Below are positions 19,901-29,378 of a stretch of DNA of 64,000 nt, one piece after another. The notes beneath the pieces are model-generated. The model ran no database searches. It was not told the DNA's origin and saw nothing but the letters and a program-made list of their open reading frames with translations. The stretch comes from Tritrichomonas musculus (taxonomy: Eukaryota; Parabasalia; Tritrichomonadida; Tritrichomonadidae): assembly GCA_039105265.1 (NCBI GenBank), contig JAPFFF010000001.1, positions 1,426,001-1,490,000 on the forward strand. The letters run 5' to 3'. Every line of letters starts with the position of its first letter. Positions within the stretch are counted from its first letter, which is position 1. A program made the translations under genes and the position numbers.

Positions 19901-20968
19901 TTGTTCAAAAGAGTATTTTTAAATTCATACAAAGGAATTGTTTGTATGTTAATTGACCAAGATTCAGAGGCTGTTGTTCTCAATGAACTTTCGCAGAATT
20001 ATCAGCTACTTTTAAAGAAATATGATGATTCAATAAATAAGGCCAAAAATGGGACATTTTATAATAACGTCTTTCCGATTCCAAAAGAAGTAGGATTGCC
20101 AGCACTCTCCAAAGCGAATGATGGAGCGACATACATCGTTGGAGGAAACTTTGCAATAAATAATTATTATTATTTTGATATCATTAATAAAAACCGAAAT
20201 AAATTTTACGAATTTAATAATAAAGATACGATGCTTCCAAATGATGTCATTAAAGAGAATCTAATGCCAATAATATGCATGTTTGTCAGACCAACTGGCT
20301 TTAATAATAATAATATTGAATTTCGTGTCAAAAGACCAGAAATTGTTAATGAATTTCTTGATGTGACAGATTGCTATTTTAACGATATTATGAAAAATTG
20401 TAACTCATTTGAAGATTTTGACGAAAAAGCAAAACAATCGGTTCCTCGTAATAAACCACTCAATAAACAAAAAGTAATGATCAGAAGTTATTTCAAACCA
20501 AAGGATAATGAAGACGATATAGATATTCGGATATATGTCATTGAAAAAATATATAAAAATAGTGCTGAAGTCCAAAATGATTTGGAATTTCATGAAAGAT
20601 ATGAAGCGTTTGACATTTGTGGTCGGTTTATTGATAACATTTATTTCAACAAAAAAGAAGTAGACCAAGGAAGAGATGTCAATAGCATCTTACAATTTAC
20701 CAAAATCCTTAAAAAAATGGGATATTTGAAGCAAGCTTTAAAGTACTATAAAAAAGCAGCTGATCCGCCTTTTTTGAATCCATTTGCACAGTACAAATAT
20801 GGAAAATTACTTTATAATGCTGTTCCTCCAGATGAAAATAGAAAGAAAGAAGGTCTGAATTATATCACAAGAGCAGTAGGTTCATGTCCAAAAGCCAAAC
20901 CTTTTTTACGAAGGATAGGATATATTGAAAAAGAGGAATCATATAAACTATCACCAACTCAAATATAA
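16985..20968 (+). CDS. TKL-like kinase with Sel1 repeats, Asn-rich array and OB-fold-like C-terminus (1327 aa)
   Basis: Complete frame from ATG 16985. Residues about 15-265 are a protein kinase: LDGGGFGDVYIYTEKNSG, lysine in YAGKIYKKE, VLVRDLKPENVLL (His of HRD replaced by Val), INDFNLSKF (DFG is DFN), RDMAPELL, and a C-lobe. The key Lys and both Asp residues are present, so activity is possible. Residues about 295-395 are Sel1/TPR-like helical repeats (AIYYYQLAVDEG). Residues about 500-745 are almost only Asn/Phe/Thr, about 26 copies of NNNFNNT. Residues about 765-1010 look like two OB-fold-like units; the second (WTNVIATVVDINRDN, GKLYYKLRVIDTDS, SKPILFKRVFLNSYKG) has the strand order of Pot1/Telo_bind domains. 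It includes a local duplication of NYMMDENG before the second unit. Sel1-like repeats return near the C-terminus (ALKYYKKAADPP). The OB assignment is inference; a scaffold kinase binding nucleic acid is one possibility. Confidence 0.85.
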   Translation: MDISHYLKDTTEFTHPERLDGGGFGDVYIYTEKNSGKQYAGKIYKKETYDDVIFFLREIHICTINYPTILQLKGWSVIDSLLIFTDFMEKGSLSRYITKNKLTPDQKQIILFGISKGLEIFHSYNVLVRDLKPENVLLDDDLHPIINDFNLSKFTFDGEIHSRLCGTKRDMAPELLDEDASFDYGPEVDVYSFGNLMYSVIVNKIFKTGFNFKQNLDKNKMFDKDEYKVFKKLINDCLKDDKNNRPTSAEISRILENNRLPGVNDTDFKKYVKYLNNYQPAKLVIKTPEKNDNWGQIYYEKGMIAKENNKPLDASNFLKIAMKLGYENSEDEYYKSLVSLGKYYEDKEQGDEAIYYYQLAVDEGNIIESCEPMIKLSEKLGYDSTLFHEYKEKLDDFMKNNCSESSTEVSTSIESTEADSIISNSAVEQIKNNDEDVSNKAQLEQSFQNKDKSNISEKVPQSNLLTNQNDKNKVQNSAAQNNKCISYFNGNFADNIFKNITYNNFNNNDNNIFNKNANNNLYNNANNNFNNTNNNFNNTNNNFNNTNNNFNYTNNNFNNTNNNFNNTNNNFNNTNNNFNNTNNNFNNTNNNFNNTNNNFNNTNNNFNYTNNNFNNTNNNFNNTNNNFNNTNNNFNNTNNNFNNTNNNFNYTNNNFNNTNNNFNNTNNNFNYTNNNFNYTNNNFNNTNNNFNNTNNNFNNTNNNFNNNDNNIFNKNANNNLYNNTNNNFNNNANINLNYNNNKEFNFTNYYNKLIDDFNGIPIIFNVTQIISLIFKVDEIREETDHTKYVIWDKNGKRSNLRVYGDLPNEQKEILKTKNKWIVSQKVNCSSIFRYHVLKVFVEDPRTEYFRFATRKELYDTGIINLNNIVFTNFQDIVKYRMVNLIMMDKNGNYMMDENGNYMMDENDIVWTNVIATVVDINRDNATVRGKLYYKLRVIDTDSHQMTVTIFFYRNSFHILNLFRDDSLISKPILFKRVFLNSYKGIVCMLIDQDSEAVVLNELSQNYQLLLKKYDDSINKAKNGTFYNNVFPIPKEVGLPALSKANDGATYIVGGNFAINNYYYFDIINKNRNKFYEFNNKDTMLPNDVIKENLMPIICMFVRPTGFNNNNIEFRVKRPEIVNEFLDVTDCYFNDIMKNCNSFEDFDEKAKQSVPRNKPLNKQKVMIRSYFKPKDNEDDIDIRIYVIEKIYKNSAEVQNDLEFHERYEAFDICGRFIDNIYFNKKEVDQGRDVNSILQFTKILKKMGYLKQALKYYKKAADPPFLNPFAQYKYGKLLYNAVPPDENRKKEGLNYITRAVGSCPKAKPFLRRIGYIEKEESYKLSPTQI
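18557..19165 (+). repeat. 21-bp coding minisatellite (NNNFNNT array)
   Basis: About 26 tandem copies of AACAATAACTTTAATAATACT inside the kinase gene, almost all identical; the only frequent variant changes Asn to Tyr (NNNFNYT). Unit length is a multiple of three, so copy-number change keeps the frame. Such arrays are prone to length variation and assembly collapse. Confidence 0.95.
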
Positions 20969-22431
20969 TTTGAATTCAGACCAACTTATTAAAATAAACT
21001 ATTAAAACAAGATTAAAACATCTTTTATTATGAATATTTTAATTTAAATATAAGAAAAAGTTTATACACATTTTATAATGAAGTTATTCTCAAATAAAGA
21101 ATTTATTTAATTTATACAGATACTAATTTAATATCGTAACGTAATTTTTTATCGTAACGTTATTTTTTTTTTTAGAAAAATTTAAAAATATAAAAATCTA
21201 ATTTTCTAAATATGTATTGAAGATAATTTATTATAAATTATATCAATATATTTATTACGTAATAAGTAATATATCATATCATAATAAATATGAAATTCTT
21301 CCATATTGAGTGAGTTTTTCATTAAATTAATCAAAAAAATAAAAATGAATTATTTCATGATACACCGAATTACCTTTCAATTTAAACAAATACATAGCAT
21401 CTATATGCAATAGCAATTAATATTTCTTCATAGTGATTAATTGTAAAACTATTCGATTGTGATAAAATAGAACAAAACAAAACTAAACGACCGTTTAAAA
21501 TTATATTAAAATATAAAATATAGTATTTCTATGAATAGTCCTTATTATATTTAAAAGAATACCATATTTTTAGATTTACAGACAAAATACAATACATTTG
21601 TAATTCTAACATTTACTTTTGAATTCAAAAAGACAGTTTATTTATGTAAATTTTTCACATATAGAATCAAAAACAAGGTGATCTATTTTTAAAGTTTCCT
21701 ATAGGATTTTTTCTAAAATAACAAATATGTTATAATAGTTGGCAGTGAACTATCAATAATATTAATAATTATATCATGAAAAAATAGGAAGGAGAACAAA
21801 AAAAGTTAGATTATTCGAACAACTGTGAAAAGTTTAAAAATCTTATTTTCTCCAAATTTTTGTTTACTATTTACAGAAAAAAATATGGTTTAAAACATTG
21901 ATAGAGACAAATAAATGTTATGATAAATGTTTTAATTTGCGTTATTAAGTTGATTTTATGAAAAATTTAATATTAAATAAATAATTATTTTTTTTAAAAA
22001 AAGTATGAATGAAAAAGGAAATAAAGTTTCTTAAGGAGTTTTTAATATCTAAATACTAGCCTAAAACATTTGATATATAAAATTCTCTTCGAAAATAATA
22101 ATTAAAAAAGTTTTCATGTACGTTTGTAATATTTATAAATTTTTGCTTGTTTCATTCAAAATGCATATATCTTATTTATAAAATATTATTTTTATGAGTT
22201 ATTAGAAATATATAAGCTGTTATATGCAATTAATACTAAATGATTGAAGATAATACTGATTTTTATAAAAATTACTGAGGTACTTATTATTGTAAGCAAA
22301 TTTCTTTATCAAAATGCATAATAAATAATTTTCGGAAGAAAATTTTTTTTCCATTGGCATACAAAGTACACAATTGAAATGGTCAATTATGGCGAATAAG
22401 TTTAGGGTTTAATTATTTTTCATATCACAAT
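20969..22431. other. Long AT-rich intergenic region
   Basis: Apart from the diverged element arm at 21118-21510, I see no coding frame or RNA gene in this 1.4-kb gap. Confidence 0.5.
21118..21510 (+). repeat. Diverged arm related to the foldback element at 26.3-28.0 kb
   Basis: It begins TA-CAGATACTAATTTAATATCG and shares, in the same order, TGAAGATAATTTAT, ATATCAATATATTTAT, a TTTTTCATTNA block and GACCGTTTAAAAT with the left arm 26291-26686. No partner arm was recognised nearby, so it looks like a solitary, older copy. Confidence 0.5.
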
Positions 22432-22444
22432 TCATTTCATTTTT
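22432..22444 (+). promoter_or_regulatory. Inr-like start motif
   Basis: TCATTTCATTTTT lies just upstream of the ATG at 22450. The same wording (TCATTTCATTTTTTT) is found upstream of the glutamate dehydrogenase ATG, consistent with the trichomonad initiator. Confidence 0.6.
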
Positions 22445-22449
22445 AATAA

Positions 22450-23583
22450 ATGAATTTTGAAGAATTTGTCGAAAAAAAGAAAAGTATTCAGAATGCTCTT
22501 CTAGAATTTCTTGATGATGAATCAGATGCAGATGACAAATTTGAAAATTTTGTTAATCTTGTTACAAGTCAACAAATAATTAAAAATCAACATGATTTCA
22601 AAGAATTATTATATTTAATATACGACATTGGGCGCTACCGTCCACATGTTCCGAAGTTTATTTCTAAAGTTGAGCGAGTTTTAAGACAATTCAAGCAATA
22701 TCTCCAACAATATTTTTCAAATTCAGAAATTTTCAAAATTTTCAAAAGAAACAAGAGAATCCTTCTATTTCTTCTTGAAGAAAAATTGATGATAATTGAT
22801 GAATCCATTTTTTCAATAATTACGAATTTAAAATATGTCAACATGAACTATTGTAAATATTTTCAACCAGAAATCAAACAGTTTCTCACAGAAAGCAAAG
22901 CATTAAAAGATGAAAGATTCATTGAACAAATGAATAAAGAAGTTGAAGAAAATTTCTATGAAAAACGACGAGAAGGAGAAAATGATGATTATTTATGTGA
23001 ATTAATTCGAAATAACGAAATCAAAGAATTTATCAAATTTACAGAACAAAGGAATTTGCCACTTGAAAGTGGCATTAAACAATCAATTTTTGAAACAAAT
23101 CTACTTTTGTCGTACAAAAACAAAATCAGCCTGATTGAATATGCATCATTTTATGGCTCGAATGACATCATCAAATACATGGAAAAGAAAGGAGTTAAAC
23201 TAACATCATATATGTGGTTTTATGCGATTGCCAGTCGTAATGCAGAACTGATCAGATATCTTGAAGACAACCACGTTTCATGTCATGACTATGAAGATAT
23301 TCTTAGTATATCAATTGAATGTCATTACAACGAAATTTCGAACTACATCATTGATAATTTAATTAAAGAAGAAGATCTACAAGATAATATTGACAATCAA
23401 TGCGAATACAATCTTTATCAATTTGCATGTGAATCTCGCAATTATTGTTTTTTCCCAACAAGCATGAAATATAAAAACATGTTTTTTTATTCATGCAAAT
23501 TTGATTATTTTACACTTGTGAAGCTTTATTTATCAGAAGGAACAATTGACATAAATGCAAAAATTAGAATGTTAAGTATTTAA
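22450..23583 (+). CDS. Ankyrin-type protein with trichomonad N-terminal domain (377 aa)
   Basis: ATG 22450 follows an Inr-like motif. The domain order equals that of the minus-strand gene at 8691: MNFEEFVEKKKSIQNALLEF, then SNSEIFKIFKRNKRILLFLL, YFQPEIKQFL, YEKRREGENDDYLC, IKQSIFETNLLL, and degenerate ankyrin repeats (SLIEYASFYGSNDIIKYM, LSISIECHYNEISNYII, MFFYSCKFDYFTLVKLYL). It ends at a TAA just after SEGTIDINAKIRMLSI, that is at the end of the first canonical repeat. The next 1.5 kb contains eight more ankyrin-repeat units, not in one open frame. So the gene was probably longer, and this is its surviving, or spliced, 5' part. Function presumably protein binding. Confidence 0.8.
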   Translation: MNFEEFVEKKKSIQNALLEFLDDESDADDKFENFVNLVTSQQIIKNQHDFKELLYLIYDIGRYRPHVPKFISKVERVLRQFKQYLQQYFSNSEIFKIFKRNKRILLFLLEEKLMIIDESIFSIITNLKYVNMNYCKYFQPEIKQFLTESKALKDERFIEQMNKEVEENFYEKRREGENDDYLCELIRNNEIKEFIKFTEQRNLPLESGIKQSIFETNLLLSYKNKISLIEYASFYGSNDIIKYMEKKGVKLTSYMWFYAIASRNAELIRYLEDNHVSCHDYEDILSISIECHYNEISNYIIDNLIKEEDLQDNIDNQCEYNLYQFACESRNYCFFPTSMKYKNMFFYSCKFDYFTLVKLYLSEGTIDINAKIRMLSI

Positions 23584-25082
23584 AAGATATTTTAAATCAA
23601 AAGCATTCATGACATTCAAATCTAAACTTTTTTTCATTTTATTGAAAATTTGAATGATTTATGGAATTTAACTCAATAATTTAATAAGACGGCGTTGAGT
23701 CATGCTGCATTTGGAGGTCATACAGAAATTGTTGAATTATTATTAAAACAAGAAGGCATTGATATCAACATTCCAGACATTTTAATTCAATAACATTCAT
23801 AATATACCTATCCAACTTTTTTAATGAAATTTAAAAATCTGAATGATTTATGGAATTTCACTCCAACATTTAATAAGACGGCGTTTTTTCAAGCTGCATC
23901 TGGAGGCCACAAAGAAACTGTTGAAATATTATTAAAACAAGAAGGCATTGATATCAACATGAAATCCGTTTTAAATCAACAGTACTCATAATATTCAAAT
24001 CTAACTTTTTTCATTGGATTGAAAATTTGAATGATTTATGGAATTTCACAGGAATATTTAATATGACTGTGTTGATTTATGCTGCATTTGAAGGCCATAA
24101 AGAAACTGTTGAATTATTATTAAGACAAAAAGGCATCGATATCAATATTCAAGGCATTATAAATCAGTAGAATTTATAATATTCAAATCTTACTTTTTTT
24201 CATGGTATTTAAAAATTTGAATGATTTATGGAATTTTGTTCGAACTTTTAATATGACGGCGTTGAGTCAAGCTGCATTTGGAGGTCATACAGAAGTTGTT
24301 GAATTATTATTAAAACAAGAAGGAATCGATATCAATATTCAAGACATTTTAAATCAATGGCGTTTATAATATTCAAATCTAACTTTTTTCATGGTATTTA
24401 AAAATTTGAATGATTTATGGAATTTTGTTCGAACATTTAATATGACGGCGTTGAGTCATGCTGCATATGAAGATCATAAAAAAATGGTTGAATTATTATT
24501 AAGGCAAGAAGGAATTGATATCAACATCAAAGACATTTTAAATTAGAAACATTAATAATATTCAAAATCTAACTTTTTTTTTCATTTAATTAAATAATTG
24601 AATGATTTATGGAATTTTGCTCGAACATTTAATATAACGGCGTTGATTTGGGCTGTCTGTAGAGGCCATAAAGAAATTGTTGAATTATTATTAAGACAAG
24701 AAGGAATCGATATCAACCACAAAGACATTTTAAATTAGAAACATTAATAATATTCAAAATCTAACTTTTTTTCATACTATTGAAAAATTTGAATGATTTA
24801 TGGAATTTGGCTCGAACATTTAATAAGACTGCTTTGATTTTTGCTGCATCTAAAGGTCATAAAGAAATTATTGAACTATTATTAAGACATAAAGACATTG
24901 ATATAAACATTCCAGACATTTTAATTCAATAACATTCATAATATTCAAAGTCTATCTTTTTAAATGAAATTTAAAAATTTGAATGATTTATGGAATTTTT
25001 GAAATAAAATATTCACAAATCTGCTATTGACTTTGCAAGGGAAAATAATCTTCAGGAAATTGTTGACCTTCTAGCTAAATGA
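23584..25082 (+). pseudogene. Array of eight single ankyrin repeats with stop-containing spacers
   Basis: Units with the ankyrin TAL motif begin at 23689, 23878, 24066, 24256, 24445, 24637, 24828 and 25019, a period of 188-192 bp. Each has a clean 33-codon repeat such as TALSHAAFGGHTEIVELLLK-QEGIDINIPDI. Each repeat is followed by an about 90-bp spacer that is itself conserved (motifs ATTCAAATCTAACTTTTTT and TTGAATGATTTATGGAATTT) and carries one or two stops. In several unit pairs the spacer length keeps the frame, in others it shifts. The final unit, SAIDFARENNLQEIVDLLAK, ends in a proper TGA, as a real C-terminus would. Canonical GT...AG borders are not visible, and several spacers lack any GT near the left edge. 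The array is either a decayed tail of the 22450 gene or a series of exons with unusual introns. Confidence 0.75.
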
Positions 25083-26288
25083 ATGCTCCAAGTTTAGCTA
25101 TAAAAAATAATAAGAAGTTGAGATACATAATATTGATTAATGATAAAATCATCGTTCTATAAACATTAATTTATTTATTTTTTTGTTTTGTTTAAACCAA
25201 AATGATGGTGAAAAGTATTAAATATTATTTTGCTAATGAAGAGGAGATAAATTTTTAAATTTCCTGAATTTTAATTTCATATCATGTATATTTGTTCTTA
25301 GGTTCATGTGCAATTAAAAAATTAAATAACTAATACAGCTCGGAATTATTACTGTTGCGTTATTTTACAGTAATAAGCAAATAAAAGAACAATTTGTAAA
25401 TTTTCAAAAAAATTTTAAAATATAGAAATTAATATTTTAATATTTTTTTTTAAATGTGTTCTTTAGTTGAAAATCGTATCATTCATTTTTATACAAATAT
25501 AAACGAATTGAAGGTCAAAAATATTTGACTTAAAAAAGGCCAAAAAGTTCACATTACTGCAGTTAGCGGTTTGCAGTAATAAGGTATTCAATTCAAATTT
25601 ACCAAAAATAGGTGAAAAAAACAGTCGTTATGACTGCAGTTAGCGGTTTACAGTAATAAAAATTCAATTATTATTGACCTATTTTTTGCCTTAAAAGAGG
25701 TTATTGGTTAATAAAGTGGTGAATATAATATTCAATATAATATAAAACTATATTAATTATGACTTTCTAATATTTTTTCAATGTTCACATTATCATTAAG
25801 TTAATTCATGCTTTTTTACTGATTTAAAGCAAATTGAAAATTTGTTAAAAGTCGGATTCAAAATGCTAAGGACATTCTCTCAAAAAAAATTCCGATAAAA
25901 GTGAAAAACAAAATTTTCAATTGAATACTAATAAAATCTCATTTGTTTTAAGCCAAGAAGAGCAATATGAATAAATCATACGCAAAAAAAGCATTTTTAA
26001 AAAAGAATCACCATTTTAAAACATCTCGAGAATAGATATTTATGCTCCAGATAGAATTATTTGAATAGTTGCATGCATCAGAAAAAGTTTAAATTGACTA
26101 GGTTTGTTTTTGACACTTATTTTACAATTTAAATAAATATTATGACATGTTATATGAAATGGATGAAAATAATTGTTTTTTATTTAACATGTCATTTTAT
26201 TCTTTGAGAATGTCAAAAAAAATTGCGGTTACTAAACGTACTGGATTTGTACCTTATAAAATTGAGAATATTATTATTTTGAGTTCAA
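25083..26288. other. AT-rich intergenic region
   Basis: Contains three short ATTACTG...CAGTAAT hairpin-like copies (25348-25657). Near 26225 the string ATTGCGGTTACT resembles the inner TIR of the mariner-like element at 48984. Otherwise nothing is recognised. Confidence 0.5.
25348..25657. repeat. Three copies of an ATTACTG...CAGTAAT hairpin-like motif
   Basis: Copies lie at 25348-25374, 25553-25580 (ATTACTGCA / TGCAGTAAT with a ten-base loop GTTAGCGGTT) and 25630-25657 (GACTGCAGTTAGCGG...). The second and third share TGCAGTTAGCGGTTT. Nature unknown; possibly remnants of element ends. Confidence 0.5.
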
Positions 26289-26290
26289 TA

Positions 26291-26686
26291 CAGTAGTTTA
26301 TAAAAAGTAGCAGCGTAATAAAAAGTGGTAACACTTTTTTTTTTTTTTTCAAAAAATTTTTGTAAAATAAAAAATCGATTTTTTGAAAGACCTACTGAAG
26401 ATAATTTATAACAAACTATATCAATATATTTATCATTTAATATATAATATATAATATATAAAAGCATAATGATATTATATTTCTTGTATAATGATAGAGT
26501 TTTCCATTCGAGAATTAAATAAATTAAAAACAAATTATCCCATACAATTCAATACAATACTACAATCTAACTATATATATGTAACTTATATATACTATAG
26601 TATTACATTATATAATAATATTGCTTTATGTTACTTTAATTATGCAAAATAATTCAAAAAACTTTTTTTTTTTGACCGTTTAAAAT
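26291..26686 (+). repeat. Left arm of the foldback element
   Basis: Inverted copy of 27635-28024; its inner end is at GACCGTTTAAAAT. Confidence 0.85.
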
Positions 26687-27634
26687 TTATTTTTCAAAAT
26701 AATCTTAATTATCTCGCCTTTATATTTTTCAGATTAATAATACCTATCATTTATTAATACATACATACATGCTGTTTCTAATTTTGAAAAAAATATAATG
26801 ATCGAACATGTAGTTGGTCAAATTGAATGATTTATTTAAATATTGAAATCATTTCAAAAACATTTATATTTTTTTGGAAAATTAAAAGAATAAAATATTA
26901 AAACAATTAATTCATCAACAAAGTTTCTTCGCAAATATTATCAATATATAATTTAAATCAGCAATACCCTAAAGAATCTATAAAAATGTCCTTTATTTGC
27001 CATTTTCCCAAAAAATTTTGGGATTTTTATCAAAAACCGGCTTTTACGCAAAAATATATATTAAAATATGGTTTATTGCGATCTTATAAAATAAATCCAA
27101 ACAAACCTTAATTTAAATGCAATAAAAAAGTGTTTTTAAGGAAAAAATTTAAAATCATGATATTATTATACATTTGTAAAAAAAAGAAAACGAAGAGCAA
27201 ATTATGATATGAATAATGAATAAATAGTTGTATATATTAAGTTGCGTTATTAGAAAATAAATATGTTCGATTATTTTTAATATTTGTAGGTTTTGATTGT
27301 TGCTTATTTAATATTCATACGGTTAGGATTTTTTCAGCATTTCATCTATATCTCGTTTTTTTAGAGTTATTTTGCATTATATTTAAAAAATATGTATATT
27401 CATGAATTAATACTCTTTATGATTAAGTAAGATAATCGTTATTTATGTAGTTAAAGCTAAATGATTGTTTTACAGACTTGAAAATATGGAATTTAGAAAA
27501 TCCTCTTATTTTCTATTGCAATTATATTTTTTTAAAGATATATATTTATTATAAATCCAAAATGAATATATTCAGCTTATGTGATTTAAAAGTAGTTTCA
27601 AAATCCGAAAATAAAAAGTAATCTGAATCAATAG

Positions 27635-28024
27635 ATTTTAAACGGTCATAAAAAAAAGTTTTTTGAATTATTTTGCATAATTAAAGTAACATAAAGCAAT
27701 ATTATTATATAATGAAATACTATAGTATATATAAGTTACATATATATAGTTAGATTGTAGTATTGCATTGAATTGTATGGGATAATTTGTTTTTAATTTA
27801 TTTAATTCTCGAATGGAAAACTCTATCATTATACAAGAAATATGATATCATTATGCTTTTATATATTATATATTATATATTAAATGATAAATATATTGAT
27901 ATAGTTTGTTATAAATTATCTTCAGTAGGTCTTTCAAAAAATCGATTTTTTATTTTACAAAAATTTTTTGAAAAAAAAAAGTGTTACCACTTTTTATTAC
28001 GCTGCTACTTTTTATAAACTACTG
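27635..28024 (-). repeat. Right arm of the foldback element
   Basis: Inverted copy of 26291-26686; its inner end is at ATTTTAAACGGTC. Confidence 0.85.
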
Positions 28025-28026
28025 TA

Positions 28027-29378
28027 TAATCTTCCTGTGAACTCAAAATAAATCAATAAAATAATCATGTTTGACGATATATAATATAACAGCATGCTCT
28101 GATTTTAATGATAAACAACTGTTTTGATCTCTTTTTATATATGGAAATCTTTAATATTTTCAATAATAATCTTAAAGAAAACTAATTTATTTAATTTTCG
28201 ATGCAAATACTTAATATTGGTTCACTTAATGAAAAAATAATACATATGAAAACTCCAGATCTTAATAATCATTGTAAATTTTACTCTATTTTTTATCTGA
28301 CAATTCGTATCTGAGAATCGAAAATCTAGATTTTTCTAATAACAGTTTTCAATATCGATAATCGATAAAATAAAATGTGGTATTCTGATATCTATTATCC
28401 TAATAACAAACTTTAGAATAAGTAATCATATTTTAAATCTAAAAATACTTCAATATATATGATTGATTTTTTTTAAAAAAAAAAAATATTTTATATTTTT
28501 AGGATTTAGGAATTGACAATAAGTTTTGATGTGGATATCAATTCCAATAAAACTAATATCCTAATTTAACAAGTCTATTTGCCATAACTTTTCTGTTATA
28601 TATCAGATTTGATTTTATATTTCAAAATGATATATATAAATTTCTAAATGATTTAAATTCAAAATTTAGTATAATTAGGTGTTACATTTGATTTATATTC
28701 GAAAATATAATGCATTTATTATTTACAAATATATTTATTACAAAATTTAGAAAATTAGATATTGATAGCATATTTATTTATTATTTGTAAATAACATATT
28801 TATTTATTGTATATTTATAATCAATATATATTTATTATTCATAAAGATATTGATATTTTCAAAAAAAATTGAATTGAATAATGGGTTCACATAAATAAGG
28901 TTATAGCTCTCAATTATTCTATGTTATTGATAATTAAATCAATTTTAATAACCACAAATTATTTTGAAACATTTTTTATTGTTTTCTAATTAAATCATTT
29001 ATGTAATTTTTTTGGGAAAAATGAATGCATTATATCTTTGAGAAGAGATTTCAAAAATTATAACAATCATTATCTTTTTATTCAAAATTTAAATTTATCT
29101 CTTTTAAGTAATTTGAAAGTATTCAAATTAATGTATTAATATATATTTGCATCAGTTATGCATTTATTTTGATTTAAATGAAATTTAAGATGGCTTAAAT
29201 GATTTGAATTCTTATTCAAAAAAAAAGTTATAAAATTGAAATTTTCAATTGTTTCAAAAATTCTATAATTAATACAATTTTTTTTTTTTTTTTGAATTTT
29301 TCATAACTATTTGTATATTTATATATATATATCGAATATTTGATAAAAAAATATTTTTTTTTTCATCCTTTCAAAGCA
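28027..29378. other. AT-rich intergenic region
   Basis: 1.35 kb without coding signal. Around 28310-28430 there are ATCGATAATCGAT strings and an AATAAC...ATAACAAA pair resembling the inverted-repeat region at 48305-48795, but boundaries cannot be set. Confidence 0.45.

Larger units (their letters stand above)
26291..28024. mobile_element. Foldback DNA element with about 390-bp TIRs, Tc1/mariner-like ends
   Basis: The arms 26291-26686 and 27635-28024 are near-identical inverted copies, beginning CAGTAGTTTATAAAAAGTAG and flanked on both sides by TA (26289-26290, 28025-28026). CAGT ends plus TA duplication point to the Tc1/mariner group. The 950-bp centre has no transposase-like frame, so the element is non-autonomous. 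The arms happen to contain matching 76-82 codon frames on opposite strands; these are by-products of the inverted repeat. A few percent of difference between the arms suggests moderate age. Confidence 0.85.

Noticed and set aside
23584-25019. Spacers of the ankyrin array as ordinary GT-AG introns
   Set aside because: No conserved GT at the left or AG at the right; some units have ATG or ATA where AG would be needed. Kept only as an open question.
26285-28017. Two matching 76-82 codon frames as a duplicated gene
   Set aside because: They lie on opposite arms of an inverted repeat, are AT-driven and have no protein-like composition.
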